Positions 27,448-36,743 of a stretch of DNA of 64,000 nt are shown here, piece by piece. The position numbers and the translations under genes were made by a program. How positions within the stretch are numbered: position 1 is the first letter of the stretch; each line of letters starts with the position of its first letter. Location: assembly GCF_947491715.1 (NCBI RefSeq), contig NZ_CANLKR010000002.1:301133-365132 (forward strand), in the 5' to 3' direction. The notes under the pieces are model-generated. The model was not told where the DNA came from. It was given only the letters and a program-made list of their open reading frames with translations, and searched no databases. The stretch is from an uncultured Shewanella sp. (GTDB lineage: Bacteria; Pseudomonadota; Gammaproteobacteria; Enterobacterales; Shewanellaceae).

Positions 27448-29900
27448 TGGCTTTAGAACTGGCGTGGCGATTGTTTAAGCGGGAATTATCTCAAGGGCAG
27501 CTAGTGTTAATTATTTTAGCGATCACCTTAGCGGTATTGTCAGTGACGGGGCTGGCGAGTGTCAGTGATAGGCTTCAAGTGGCGATCAAGGGGCAAGCAT
27601 CTCAATTTATTGCCGCAGATCGCATTATTCGTTCACCTAAGCTAATCGATCCAGCTTTGTTGGCGATGGCAAATAAACTGGGGCTTTCACAAACCTTAGT
27701 ACTTGAGTTTAACTCCATGGCTTATGCGGGAGATAAGTTTCAACTCGTGAAAGTGAGGGCCGTCGAGGATGAATATCCTTTGAAAGGGCAGATTGAATTA
27801 TCCACGGGTCAAGCCAGCGGATTACCTGCTCTTGGCCATTTATGGTATGAAACTCGTCTTTCTGGTTTATTATCTCAACCGACTCAGGTTGAAATTGGTC
27901 TTACCCAGTTTATGTTGTCAAAGGAAATAAAGCGGTTACCTGATGCAGGTTTTAACCCATTTGCTTCATCGCCAGTGGTACTCATGCGTATGGCGGATGT
28001 GGAAAAAACCGGTGTGTTGCAACCGGGAAGTCGAGTGACGTATTTATATCAATTTACTGGGGGAGACAGCCAATTAAATGCATTTGAAAAGCAAGTGAAG
28101 CCTTTTTTGAACACCAGCCAACGTTGGGTTGATGTCACATCTGGCGACTCTCCGATTGCTAATGCGGTTAATCGTGCCGAGCAGTTTTTATTGTTGGCTT
28201 GTTTATTAGGCATTGCTTTAGCATGTGCTGCAATTGGTATCGCTGCGCAGCGTTATTGTCAGCGTCATTATGATGTGGTGGCGATGTTGAAAACGTTTGG
28301 AGCTTCAGCTCGTCAAATTCGTACGTTGTTTAGTTTACATCTACTTTTGGTCACGTGTTTTGGCGTAATATTAGGCGTTTTTCTCGGGGTAGGACTTGAT
28401 AAAGCCATCAGCTTGTTTTTACCTGAAGAGATAGCACGTTATTCGCCTTCTTTATTCAGGCCAGTTTTATTAGGCATCGCAACGGGACTCATTAGTGCCG
28501 TTATGTTTTCAGCTTATCCTTTGTTGCGTTTGCTGTCTATTCCACCATTAAGAGTGCTTCAACGTCAGCTTGAAAGTGCAAGTTTTGGTATGTGGGTCCA
28601 TTTACTGCTGAGTTTATTGGCAATGGGCTTATTGGGTTACTTGTATTCAGGGCAATTGGCGATGACCTTAACCGTGATGGCGACGGTGTTATTGCTCGGG
28701 GCATTACTCAGTTTGTTAGGCTTTTTAATGATTAAGCTTGGCCATGGTATGGGAATGAAAACCACTAACCCGTTGCAATTAGCACTGGCGGGTTTAAGGC
28801 GTCGAGCAAAACAAAATGCGATGCAATTGGTTGGGTTTAGTTGTGCGTTAGTCCTTTTATTAACCATTTTAGCCCTTAGGCAGGATTTATTGGAAGAATG
28901 GCGGCAGCAATTACCTGATACTGCGCCTAATTATTTTTTAGTGAATATTGCACCTGAGCAAAAGGCAGGAGTGATCCAATATTTATCTCAATATATTGGG
29001 GATGTTCCTCATTTATACCCTGTTATTCGAGGTCGGTTGACTCAGATTAATGGCGAAAATACCATTACCCAAAAACAGCAAGATGAAGGAGCAACTGGGC
29101 GCTTAGGGGTTGGCCGAGAGCTGAATTTAACTTGGCGAAATACGGTACCTGAAAATAATCAATTGTTAGAGGGGAAATTCAATCAAGCATCAAATGATGT
29201 CTCAGTTGAGTCAGGGGTGGCCGAGCGGTTAGGACTCACATTGGGTGACAGGTTAACGTTTACCATAGACAATCAGAAGGTGGATGTAACCGTTACGAGT
29301 ATTCGAGATGTGCATTGGGAGAGTTTGCAACCTAACTTTTTTATGATTTTTACTGAAGAAGCCTTGTCTTCTTTTGCCTCAACCTCCATTGTGAGTTTTC
29401 GTTTAAAGGAAGATAATCATCAGGTTATTGTTGGTTTGCTGCGTTTGTTTCCAACGATATCTGTGATTGATGTGGGGGCGATGATTGAGCAGTTACGGCA
29501 AATTATCAGTCAAGTGTCAGTGTCTTTATCTTTGGTGTTAGCATTAGTGGTGATGGCAAGTGCGTTAGTTATGATGGCTCAAACGGAAGCTGGAATGGCG
29601 TCGCGGCAGCGGGAACTGGCGGTGTTACGTACCTTTGGGGCTAAAGGCAGTTTACTCAAATGGGCAACCGGACTGGAATTTGCACTGTTAGGGATTATCG
29701 CGGGTGTGTTAGCCGTTTGGGTTGCAGAGTTTTCTTTATATTTATTAAAAACACAAGTGTTTGAACTTAATGTCTATATGCATTGGCCATGGTGGGCTAT
29801 CGCCCCACTTTGTGGCGGCGTGGTAGTGGGAGTATTAGGGCTCTGGCGTTGCCGTCAATTATTAAACCAACCTTGTACTGAGCTATTAAAGGGACATTAA
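27447..29900 (+). CDS. ybbP: FtsX-family ABC permease, YbbP type
   Basis: An 817-residue inner-membrane protein with the duplicated FtsX/MacB-like layout. It has one N-terminal TM segment, a large periplasmic domain (~45-230), three membrane helices (RAEQFLLLACLLGIALACA to ~340), a second membrane-associated pair (~375-430), another periplasmic domain (~480-690) and three C-terminal helices beginning SLSLVLALVVMASALVMMA. The cytoplasmic coupling segment RQRELAVLRTFGA is conserved. It has no catalytic residues of its own and works with YbbA. The gene ends 24 bp before the convergent yfcH gene. Confidence 0.92.
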   Translation: MALELAWRLFKRELSQGQLVLIILAITLAVLSVTGLASVSDRLQVAIKGQASQFIAADRIIRSPKLIDPALLAMANKLGLSQTLVLEFNSMAYAGDKFQLVKVRAVEDEYPLKGQIELSTGQASGLPALGHLWYETRLSGLLSQPTQVEIGLTQFMLSKEIKRLPDAGFNPFASSPVVLMRMADVEKTGVLQPGSRVTYLYQFTGGDSQLNAFEKQVKPFLNTSQRWVDVTSGDSPIANAVNRAEQFLLLACLLGIALACAAIGIAAQRYCQRHYDVVAMLKTFGASARQIRTLFSLHLLLVTCFGVILGVFLGVGLDKAISLFLPEEIARYSPSLFRPVLLGIATGLISAVMFSAYPLLRLLSIPPLRVLQRQLESASFGMWVHLLLSLLAMGLLGYLYSGQLAMTLTVMATVLLLGALLSLLGFLMIKLGHGMGMKTTNPLQLALAGLRRRAKQNAMQLVGFSCALVLLLTILALRQDLLEEWRQQLPDTAPNYFLVNIAPEQKAGVIQYLSQYIGDVPHLYPVIRGRLTQINGENTITQKQQDEGATGRLGVGRELNLTWRNTVPENNQLLEGKFNQASNDVSVESGVAERLGLTLGDRLTFTIDNQKVDVTVTSIRDVHWESLQPNFFMIFTEEALSSFASTSIVSFRLKEDNHQVIVGLLRLFPTISVIDVGAMIEQLRQIISQVSVSLSLVLALVVMASALVMMAQTEAGMASRQRELAVLRTFGAKGSLLKWATGLEFALLGIIAGVLAVWVAEFSLYLLKTQVFELNVYMHWPWWAIAPLCGGVVVGVLGLWRCRQLLNQPCTELLKGH

Positions 29901-29924
29901 TTGCTATGCTCACTTTTAATATTT

Positions 29925-30836
29925 TTATGTCGATTGCAGTAATTGGTGAAGTGCTTCATTGATGTTGGGGTATTGAAATTGAAAACCTGTCGCTAATGTG
30001 CGTGTTGGTAGAATGAACTGTCCTTGCGTAAGCAGCTGGGACATTTCACCTAAAGCCAGTTTTAATATAAAAGCAGGTAAAGGCACGATTGCCGGTCTTT
30101 TGAGGGTATGAGCTAACACTTTGGCAAACTCACTTTGGCTGATGGGGTGAGGGGTCGTGGCATTAAAAATACCTTGGCAATGCGTTTGTTTTATCATGAA
30201 GAGAATAAGCGCCACTAAATCGGTTTGATGGATCCAACTGACACCTTGTTTCCCGTCTCCAATGGGGCCACCTAGACCCAGTTTAAAGGCGGGAAGCATT
30301 TTACTGAGTGCACCACCGTGAAAACCTAAGACTAAACCTAAACGTAAAATAATGACTTGGGTCTGTAAGGAGCGACAAGAATTTGCAGATTTTTCCCACT
30401 CTTTACAGACAATGTGGGGGAATTCCTGAATGGTCTCTTTTTGAGGTATATCATCTTCATCGAATGCTTTATTCGAATGGCTGCCATAAAAGCCGATGGC
30501 TGAAGCGTTGATTAACTTTTGAGGTGGCGTGGAACTTTTTTTAATTAAGCTCGCGATTTCTTGAGTGATTTGCCAGCGGCTGTGACAGATACGATCTTTT
30601 TGAGTATGGCTCCAGCGTTTGCTTGCTATAGGCTCTCCTGCAAGGTTGATAACTATGTCTATGTCATTAAGGTGATCAAGTGAGCTTAATGCTTTGAGGT
30701 AGGTGTGGGCTGTTCCTAACTTTTGTGCAGCTTTTCCTGGATGGCGAGAAAGAAGTGTCAGTGAATGTTCTTGCTCAAGGGCATGAACAAGTTGTGTTCC
30801 AATAAAACCTGTCGCGCCTGTGATAAGTATATTCAT
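29925..30836 (-). CDS. yfcH: TIGR01777 family epimerase-like protein
   Basis: An extended SDR / NAD(P)-binding protein of the YfcH type. The start at 30836 places the glycine motif at the N-terminus (MNILITGATGFIGTQLVHAL). Further blocks are NLAGEPIASKRWS, NASAIGFYGS (catalytic-Tyr position of the family), VILRLGLVLGFHGGALSKML, GDGKQGVSWIH and FNATTPHPISQSEFAKVLA. The length of 303 residues is normal. The enzymatic role is unknown. In E. coli yfcH lies next to folX, as here, and both are on the minus strand with folX upstream; the 131-bp gap holds a modest hairpin. Confidence 0.9.
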   Translation of the reverse strand: MNILITGATGFIGTQLVHALEQEHSLTLLSRHPGKAAQKLGTAHTYLKALSSLDHLNDIDIVINLAGEPIASKRWSHTQKDRICHSRWQITQEIASLIKKSSTPPQKLINASAIGFYGSHSNKAFDEDDIPQKETIQEFPHIVCKEWEKSANSCRSLQTQVIILRLGLVLGFHGGALSKMLPAFKLGLGGPIGDGKQGVSWIHQTDLVALILFMIKQTHCQGIFNATTPHPISQSEFAKVLAHTLKRPAIVPLPAFILKLALGEMSQLLTQGQFILPTRTLATGFQFQYPNINEALHQLLQST

Positions 30837-30939
30837 AGTGATATTTTTTATCGGGTTTGCATACAAGCATAATAACTCCAACATAAAAAGGATCAATTTT
30901 TTGCGTTTAAACTTAAAAATGAGGCGAAATTTTATTCTT

Positions 30940-30960
30940 GCCTCACTGTTTAAGTGAGGC
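30940..30960 (-). terminator. Weak hairpin between folX and yfcH
   Basis: A 7-bp stem GCCTCAC/GTGAGGC with a 7-nt loop in the folX-yfcH gap. There is no good T run on the minus strand, so at most it is partial attenuation. Confidence 0.3.
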
Positions 30961-30967
30961 AGAGGAA

Positions 30968-31336
30968 TTATTTTTCTTTTTTATAGCATAGCGTTAAAGA
31001 AACGGAGTCTGCAAATCTAAGCGCATGAGGTTTGTCTATTTCGACTTCGGCTAAATCGACCCAAGGGTGCTCACTGGCAATGGCTAAGACTTGATTGGTT
31101 AAGTTCTCAAGTAATGAAAAACGATTATTCTCAACTAATGCAATCATTTTTTTCGTAATGGTCCGATAGTTTAACGCATCTTCCATATTATCACTGCCTC
31201 GTGCTTTCGTTGCACAATAATGAATAGAGGCATTAATAATAATGTCTTGTTTATTCTTAATTTCATCCTCTTTAATACCGATAAAAGTGCGAAGACGTAA
31301 ATTTTTAATGCGGATAATTGCTATTTCTGGCTTCAT
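30968..31336 (-). CDS. folX: Dihydroneopterin triphosphate 2'-epimerase
   Basis: Epimerises 7,8-dihydroneopterin triphosphate to the monapterin form in pterin metabolism. The 122-residue protein is very close to E. coli FolX along its whole length: [45 protein letters not shown] and [19 protein letters not shown]. This separates it from the paralogue FolB. AGGAG lies ahead of the ATG. Its product could feed tetrahydromonapterin synthesis; no other pterin gene is near except the linked yfcH. Confidence 0.95.
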   Translation of the reverse strand: MKPEIAIIRIKNLRLRTFIGIKEDEIKNKQDIIINASIHYCATKARGSDNMEDALNYRTITKKMIALVENNRFSLLENLTNQVLAIASEHPWVDLAEVEIDKPHALRFADSVSLTLCYKKEK

Positions 31337-31455
31337 TCTTGTTATAATCTCCTTTATATCATTAAGAATAAGCCTATCAATTTTATAATAAATCTAGAAG
31401 CTTTTTTGTCTTACCAATAGTATCTTGCCGTGAATAAGCATTGAGGATTGTATAA

Positions 31456-32568
31456 ATGAATCGATTTGAAGATAAAGGGGTCGCCTACAAAGGGATAGCG
31501 ACGATGGGGTTTATTGTCGTTATTTTGGCTGGGATTAAAATTGCTAGCCCCATTGTGGTGCCTTTAGTGTTGTCGGCTTTTATTGCGGTGATCTGTAATC
31601 CTATTATTAATTGGATGTCCACTTATCGTGTGCCTCGTTTGCTCGCGGTATTAATTTTGATGGTATTGATTTTACTAGCAGGCTTTTGGCTAACCTCGGT
31701 TGTGGGGAGTTCTATCACCGAATTCTCTCAGCAGTTACCTCATTATCGTAGTCAACTGATTGAACATTTCTCATGGGGGATTGATAAGTTACAGTCACTC
31801 AAGATCAATATTACGCGGGATCAAATCATGTCGTACTTTGATCCCGGTGTTGCTTTTTCAATGACAACCAATATGTTATCAGGTATTGGTAATGTCATGG
31901 CCAATTTATTTTTGATTGTACTGACTATCGTTTTTATGTTGATAGAGGCTCCGACTTTTGCTAAGAAATTACATTTTGCATTTGATAATCCCGGTGTCGG
32001 CCTGCAGCAAATGGATAAGTTCTTGCATTCGGTTAATCGTTACATGGTAATAAAGAGTCTACTGAGCTTAGCCACAGGGGCCATTATTGGTGTTGGACTT
32101 TATATCATTGGGGTCGATTACGCCTTGTTATGGGGGGTGATTGCTTTTCTGTTTAACTATATTCCTAATATTGGTTCCATTATTGCCGCAGTGCCAGCAG
32201 TGTTGTTAGCTTTTATCCAATTAGGGACAGGTGAGGCAGGTGCGGCTACGTTACTCTACATTGTAACAAATACGGTGATTGGCAATATTATTGAACCTAA
32301 ATACACTGGACGGGGGGTGGGGTTATCGACTTTAGTGGTTTTTTTGTCACTCATTTTTTGGGGGTGGCTGCTCGGTACCGTCGGCATGTTATTGTCCGTG
32401 CCTTTAACTATGGTGGTAAAAATCGCGTTAGAATATAGTGAAAGTGGAAAATGGTTATCTATTTTATTGTCGGACAATTTAGGGGCAGAACCTTGTGTTC
32501 CTGTCAAAGCATCTGTTGATACTTCGCAAAAGAATGAACAAATTGTTCATCAAAAGCCGAAAGAATAA
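31456..32568 (+). CDS. AI-2E family transporter (TqsA/PerM type permease)
   Basis: A 370-residue membrane protein of the AI-2 exporter superfamily. It has the characteristic double N-terminal hairpin (VVPLVLSAFIAVICNPIINW), a long amphipathic segment with SQQLPHYRSQLIEHF, then YALLWGVIAFLFNYIPNIGS and GNIIEPKYTGRGVGLSTLVV, which is the family signature. It ends with a polar cytoplasmic tail. Members are Na+/H+ antiporters or exporters of unknown solutes; autoinducer-2 export is shown only for TqsA. The gene lies divergent from folX and 47 bp ahead of the methyltransferase gene. Confidence 0.9.
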   Translation: MNRFEDKGVAYKGIATMGFIVVILAGIKIASPIVVPLVLSAFIAVICNPIINWMSTYRVPRLLAVLILMVLILLAGFWLTSVVGSSITEFSQQLPHYRSQLIEHFSWGIDKLQSLKINITRDQIMSYFDPGVAFSMTTNMLSGIGNVMANLFLIVLTIVFMLIEAPTFAKKLHFAFDNPGVGLQQMDKFLHSVNRYMVIKSLLSLATGAIIGVGLYIIGVDYALLWGVIAFLFNYIPNIGSIIAAVPAVLLAFIQLGTGEAGAATLLYIVTNTVIGNIIEPKYTGRGVGLSTLVVFLSLIFWGWLLGTVGMLLSVPLTMVVKIALEYSESGKWLSILLSDNLGAEPCVPVKASVDTSQKNEQIVHQKPKE

Positions 32569-32614
32569 TCTGGGTGAAACATAGCTTCCTCTTACTCATA
32601 AAGGCATGCTTTGA

Positions 32615-33562
32615 GTGAGTTTAGGGGATATTTTTTTAGATGGTTGGAACAGTAAGTTAATGCAGTTATTTTTAGAAGCGCTACAAAAAATTAAGTGGGA
32701 TCAAGACGTGGCTCGTTTGTTTCATGGACGAGGTGGACGTTACATTGGTTGTGAACATTTGTGTTTGGATTGGTTTAACCCTGTGTTGTTGTTAACCAGC
32801 TTTAAACCACTCACTAATGATGAACTTGCGTTGATTATTGATGGAATAACTCAGCGTTGGCAGACGTTGGTGCCTAACGAACCGCTCAATTTGGTTTATC
32901 AATATCGCAGTGGTGGGAAAACAATGACTGAGAGTATAGCAGGCAGTGTGCCTGAGCCTCATATTGTGGCCGAAAATGGTGCGCGTTTTCAGGTGCATTT
33001 ATTAAAGGGGCAAAACCACGGATTGTTTCTTGATATGAGCCGAGGACGTCAATGGGTACGTGAACATGGACGTGATAAAAAAGTATTAAACTTATTTGCT
33101 TATACTTGTGGTTTCTCAGTGGCTGCTTTACAAGGTGGGGCTACTGAGGTGGTAAACATGGACATGAGCAAAGGTGCGCTTGCCCTTGGTAAACAGAATC
33201 ATTTGTTGAATGGCTACTCGACTGGCGCTAAATTTTTAGGGCATGATATTTTTAAATCGTGGGGGAAGCTGACAAAGTTAGGGCCTTATGATCTTATTAT
33301 TGCCGATCCACCGAGTAATCAAAAAGGCAGCTTTGTTGCCAGTAAAGATTACGCACGTTTATTAAAGCGACTCCCTGATTTGCTTAAGCCTGGAGGAGAT
33401 CTGTTGTTATGCCTTAATGCTCCTGAGTTGAGTATTGATTTTTTAAAGGAACAAGTTAATGAATATAGTGCAAATTTAGTCTTTCAAGAGCAAATTACAA
33501 ACCCAGAAGTGTTTGAAGATGTTGATCCAAATAAGGCATTGAAAGTACTCAGGTACCAATGA
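32615..33562 (+). CDS. Class I SAM-dependent methyltransferase, RlmI-like
   Basis: A 315-residue methyltransferase resembling the catalytic half of the RlmI/COG1092 group that makes 5-methylcytosine in 23S rRNA. The SAM motif is VLNLFAYTCGFSVAALQGGA; the substrate motif is IIADPPSNQKGSF, with Pro-Pro but with Ser where the rRNA m5C enzymes often have the motif DPPxF. An N-terminal PUA domain as in RlmI is not evident, and the protein is shorter than RlmI (396 residues), so its target may differ. The start is GTG with AAGG about 11 nt upstream, which is loose, and a later start cannot be ruled out. A very long terminator hairpin follows. Confidence 0.82.
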   Translation: MSLGDIFLDGWNSKLMQLFLEALQKIKWDQDVARLFHGRGGRYIGCEHLCLDWFNPVLLLTSFKPLTNDELALIIDGITQRWQTLVPNEPLNLVYQYRSGGKTMTESIAGSVPEPHIVAENGARFQVHLLKGQNHGLFLDMSRGRQWVREHGRDKKVLNLFAYTCGFSVAALQGGATEVVNMDMSKGALALGKQNHLLNGYSTGAKFLGHDIFKSWGKLTKLGPYDLIIADPPSNQKGSFVASKDYARLLKRLPDLLKPGGDLLLCLNAPELSIDFLKEQVNEYSANLVFQEQITNPEVFEDVDPNKALKVLRYQ

Positions 33563-33648
33563 AATTATTAGCAATTTAATGCTAATAATGGCTAAGTGTT
33601 AGTCATTATTTGTCATTAAATTAGTTATATAAAAATAGATTTTAATAT

Positions 33649-33697
33649 AAAAAAGGCATTAAAAACTGAAAGGCTTTCAGTTTTTAATGCCTTTTTT
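33649..33697 (+). terminator. Terminator with an unusually long perfect inverted repeat
   Basis: Arms of 24 bases (33649-33672 and 33674-33697) are perfectly complementary and end in a T6 run on the plus strand (A6 on the other side). The closing part GAAAG-G-CTTTC leaves a minimal loop. It ends the methyltransferase transcript. Confidence 0.88.
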
Positions 33698-33748
33698 ATT
33701 ATTTACAACGCTAAAACGCTGTTTTCTTAAAACAGAACTGAAAGTTTT

Positions 33749-33778
33749 TTGTAAGCCGGCCTTTTTGAGTGGTATAAT
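33749..33778 (+). promoter_or_regulatory. Sigma70-like promoter of the 32-codon gene
   Basis: TTGTAA (33749-33754), an 18-bp spacer and a consensus TATAAT (33773-33778). It would give a leader of about 110 nt before the small gene at 33894. Placed by eye. Confidence 0.5.
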
Positions 33779-33893
33779 TAACGTAGAGTTGATTATATGG
33801 CCTTTTTTGCATTATTTCTTCTCATACAAGGCAAAATGACACGATTTGATGGCATGCCTTTGTTCCCTACACTATCTTTGATGCGGAGTGATT

Positions 33894-33992
33894 ATGGAAG
33901 CGCAAGACTACGAAGAAGCTTACTACCAAGTACAAGATGAAATGTTAGCTTCGCTGCCGACTGAAATGGATGAAGATGCGTTTTTAGATTGA
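33894..33992 (+). CDS. Small acidic protein of 32 residues, unrecognised
   Basis: An ATG at 33894 with GGAG six bases upstream opens a 32-codon frame beginning MEAQDYEEAYYQVQDEML and ending MDEDAFLD. It is strongly acidic, with paired Tyr. The supporting context is unusually complete for so short a frame: a consensus -10 box about 115 bp upstream, a ribosome site, and a perfect 13-bp terminator 49 bp after the stop, all between the long terminator of the methyltransferase and the convergent glycerate kinase gene. No function is known to me. The alternative is that the region encodes a small RNA and the frame is accidental. Confidence 0.6.
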   Translation: MEAQDYEEAYYQVQDEMLASLPTEMDEDAFLD

Positions 33993-34040
33993 TCTCCTGT
34001 TCCAAGGTGATTATTTTAGCTATTTCTACAGATAATCCAT

Positions 34041-34074
34041 AAAATGCCAATCAGTGATTGATTGGCATTTTTTT
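34041..34074. terminator. Terminator shared by the small gene and the glycerate kinase gene
   Basis: Perfect 13-bp stem AAAATGCCAATCA/TGATTGGCATTTT (34041-34053 with 34059-34071), 5-nt loop and T7 on the plus strand; A4 on the other side lets it also work for the minus-strand operon. Confidence 0.88.
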
Positions 34075-34087
34075 ATTATTTGCTGTT

Positions 34088-35248
34088 TTAACCATCACTT
34101 TTTGGCCTGATGTGATAAAGTGCTGCAATGTTCCGCGAACACGCATATAAATGGCTTTTGGCTTGCTTGAGTAATGTGGGTAATGGCAGATCTTTTGGCG
34201 TGATAGAAAAGAGTGCAGTTATACCATTATCGAGCAGTTTATTGGCATCTTCACCGATACTTCCGCCAATGGCGATCACGGGAACAGCATAGTGGTTCGC
34301 TAGGCGTGTCACCCCTAATGGGGCTTTGCCGTTAAGGGTTTGACTGTCTAAGCAGCCTTCACCAGTAATAACTAAATCGGCGTTTGCTATCTTTTTATCA
34401 AGCTCTGTGATTGCAAGGATAAGATCAATACCTGGCTTCATTGTTGCTTGGAGTATTGACATAAGGCCAAATCCAATACCGCCGGCAGCACCTGCGCCCG
34501 CTTTTTCTCGATGATCTTCTTTTCCCGATTTCACCCAAATATCTGCAAAGTGGCTCAATGCGTTATCAAGCTGATGGACCGAGTGATTGTCGGCGCCTTT
34601 TTGGGGACCAAATATTTGACTGGCACCTGTTTCACCGCATAAAGGGTTGGTGACATCACAGGCCAATTCAAATTGACATTGCTTAATCAGTGGATGGAGT
34701 TGGGTGGTGTCAATCATATCGAGTTCTTTTAAGTAAATGCCACCAGGTGTTAATACCTGTTTATTTTTATCGAGAAATTTTACGCCTAATGCACTGAGTA
34801 TTCCGGTGCCGCCATCGACTGTTGCACTTCCACCTAAGCCTAAAATGATGTGTTTTATGCCACGATTAAGCGCATCAAGGATAAGTTCTCCCGTGCCTAT
34901 GCTTGATGTAATACGAGGATCACGTAGCGTTTTTGGTATTAAATCTAATCCAGAGGCTTTGGCGACTTCAATAATGGCGGTTTGCGATTCACTCTGTGGT
35001 GTATTACCAAGAATACCATAATAGGTTTGCACGTTAGTGCCCAATGGCCCTTTTACTGTCAAGGGCACTTTTTGCCCATTCGTCGCTGCAATGAGTGTAT
35101 CAACGGTGCCTTCTCCTCCATCTGCAATGGGCTGATGAATATATTGCGCATGAGGAAGCACTTCCCGAAAGCCTTTTTCTATTTCGTTCGCGACTTCCAC
35201 CGCGGTTAAGCTTTCTTTAAATGAATCGGGAGCAATAACGATTTTCAT
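34088..35248 (-). CDS. garK: Glycerate 2-kinase (GarK/GlxK type)
   Basis: Phosphorylates D-glycerate to 2-phosphoglycerate in the cytoplasm, bringing glycerate into lower glycolysis. The 386-residue protein has the class II glycerate kinase pattern: MKIVIAPDSFKESLTA, PIADGGEGTVDTLIAA, IILGLGGSATVDGGTG, ACDVTNPLCGETGASQIFG, GAGAAGGIGFGLM and LVITGEGCLDSQTLNGK. It is the last gene of a minus-strand cluster after the GntP permease, 24 bp apart. The choice between the paralogue names garK and glxK cannot be made from sequence; the neighbouring cdaR favours the gar regulon. Confidence 0.9.
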   Translation of the reverse strand: MKIVIAPDSFKESLTAVEVANEIEKGFREVLPHAQYIHQPIADGGEGTVDTLIAATNGQKVPLTVKGPLGTNVQTYYGILGNTPQSESQTAIIEVAKASGLDLIPKTLRDPRITSSIGTGELILDALNRGIKHIILGLGGSATVDGGTGILSALGVKFLDKNKQVLTPGGIYLKELDMIDTTQLHPLIKQCQFELACDVTNPLCGETGASQIFGPQKGADNHSVHQLDNALSHFADIWVKSGKEDHREKAGAGAAGGIGFGLMSILQATMKPGIDLILAITELDKKIANADLVITGEGCLDSQTLNGKAPLGVTRLANHYAVPVIAIGGSIGEDANKLLDNGITALFSITPKDLPLPTLLKQAKSHLYACSRNIAALYHIRPKSDG

Positions 35249-35272
35249 AATATATCCCTAAATAATATGGCA

Positions 35273-36622
35273 TTAAAGGAGGAGTAAACTTAACAAATAA
35301 ATGAAGGTGATACTCACGAGCCCTTGAATAAGAGTTGCCAAGGTTTGTGCTTTGTAAGCTTGCTTGACACTCATATGACTGAACTGAGTGACGACCCAGA
35401 AAAAACTATCATTAGCATGTGAAACCGTCATCGCTCCACTGCCAATTGCCATGACGGTAAGTGCGCGTCCCATATCACTAGAGAGCCCTATGCTATCAAG
35501 CATAGGGGCGACCATGGCTGATGTAGTGACTAATGCGACGGTGGATGAACCTTGAGCTGATTTTAATGCCGCAGCGACAATAAAGGGCATAAAGAGTCCG
35601 AGTCCTAATTGAGATAAGTGACTTCCTAAAAAGTCACCAATAGGAGTCGCATTGAGTACGGCACCAAATGCTCCCCCAGCACCAGTAATGAGCAAAATCG
35701 GTGCCGCTAAGGTGAGACCGTGACTGACATGTTGGCTGAGTTGTTGTATTTTTCCCTTGCCTTTTAACAACGTGAGTGAAATAAAAAGCCCTATGATTAA
35801 GGCATTAACTGGTTGACCGAGTGTAATGAGTATCTCAAACAATCCGCCTTGACCAAAAGGGTTAATGGGAAGTTGGGCAATAGAGCCGACGCAAATTAAA
35901 AAAATGGGGATAAAAATGGGAGAAAAAGCACCTAATGGGCTGGGGAGTTGAGGGTATTGAGAGGTGGGCTCTTTCAATGGTTCATGATGTTGATTGTCTA
36001 TATCGCCATCAGGTGCTATTTGAGTGAATTGATTCGCCCAAAGTATTCCGGCAATGGCTGCAATGGCACTAATAATAAGGCCTAATCCAATCACTAACCC
36101 TAAGTGTGCGCTTAACCCAAGGTTGCCTGCGGCGGCAATAGGGCCAGGTGTTGGAGGTACAAACGTATGGGTTGCAAAGAGGCCTGTCGCCAGTGCAATA
36201 CTCATCGCGACACTGGATATTTGCATTCGCTCAGCCATAGATTGTTTTAATGCGTTTAAAATGACAAACCCAGAATCACAAAATACAGGGATCGACACTA
36301 AATATCCAATAATAGACATGGTTAACGTTGGGTATCTTTTACCTAACAATTTTATGACAACATCAGCCATGGTAATCGCGGCACCACTTTTTTCTAAAAT
36401 GGTCCCTATTATGGTGCCTAAAACGATAACTAAGCCGATATAGCTCAGTATGTTTCCAAAGCCCTGATTAATAATGTGGGCGATTTGACTCATGGGTAAC
36501 TGACAGGCAAGGGCCGTAATGAATGATGCCAATATTAAGGTCAAAAATGGATGCAGTTTAAAGGTAGAACTGGCCACAATAATAAAGATAATGATAAAGA
36601 CTAATATGAATACCAAGCTCAT
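35273..36622 (-). CDS. GntP family permease, probable D-glycerate or gluconate:H+ symporter
   Basis: A 449-residue membrane protein with about 12-14 hydrophobic segments. Family-typical blocks are IIGTILEKSGAAITMADVVI, ISIPVFCDSGFVIL-like PVFCDSGFVILNAL, THTFVPPTPGPIAAAGNLG, ITGAGGAFGAVLNATPIG and the C-terminal SAMVAPMLDSIGLS and SHANDSFFWVVTQFS. GntP transporters carry gluconate, idonate, glycerate or related acids. Because the gene is directly upstream of a glycerate kinase, D-glycerate is the best guess (inference). It is likely to be controlled by the CdaR-type regulator upstream, from which it is separated by 121 bp. Confidence 0.9.
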   Translation of the reverse strand: MSLVFILVFIIIFIIVASSTFKLHPFLTLILASFITALACQLPMSQIAHIINQGFGNILSYIGLVIVLGTIIGTILEKSGAAITMADVVIKLLGKRYPTLTMSIIGYLVSIPVFCDSGFVILNALKQSMAERMQISSVAMSIALATGLFATHTFVPPTPGPIAAAGNLGLSAHLGLVIGLGLIISAIAAIAGILWANQFTQIAPDGDIDNQHHEPLKEPTSQYPQLPSPLGAFSPIFIPIFLICVGSIAQLPINPFGQGGLFEILITLGQPVNALIIGLFISLTLLKGKGKIQQLSQHVSHGLTLAAPILLITGAGGAFGAVLNATPIGDFLGSHLSQLGLGLFMPFIVAAALKSAQGSSTVALVTTSAMVAPMLDSIGLSSDMGRALTVMAIGSGAMTVSHANDSFFWVVTQFSHMSVKQAYKAQTLATLIQGLVSITFIYLLSLLLL

Positions 36623-36743
36623 AGTTGATCCTTTTTGGCATGATGAAGATGTTCAGTATGGCCCCTTATAACAGGATTGACTTTAGCATCATGGACAGTT
36701 TTCAGTCTGAGAGGAGGCTGTTTTTTGGTCGAATGCACAAAAA

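Noticed and set aside
32615..33562. Full-length rlmI.
   Set aside because: About 80 residues shorter than RlmI and without a clear PUA domain; only the methyltransferase part is similar.
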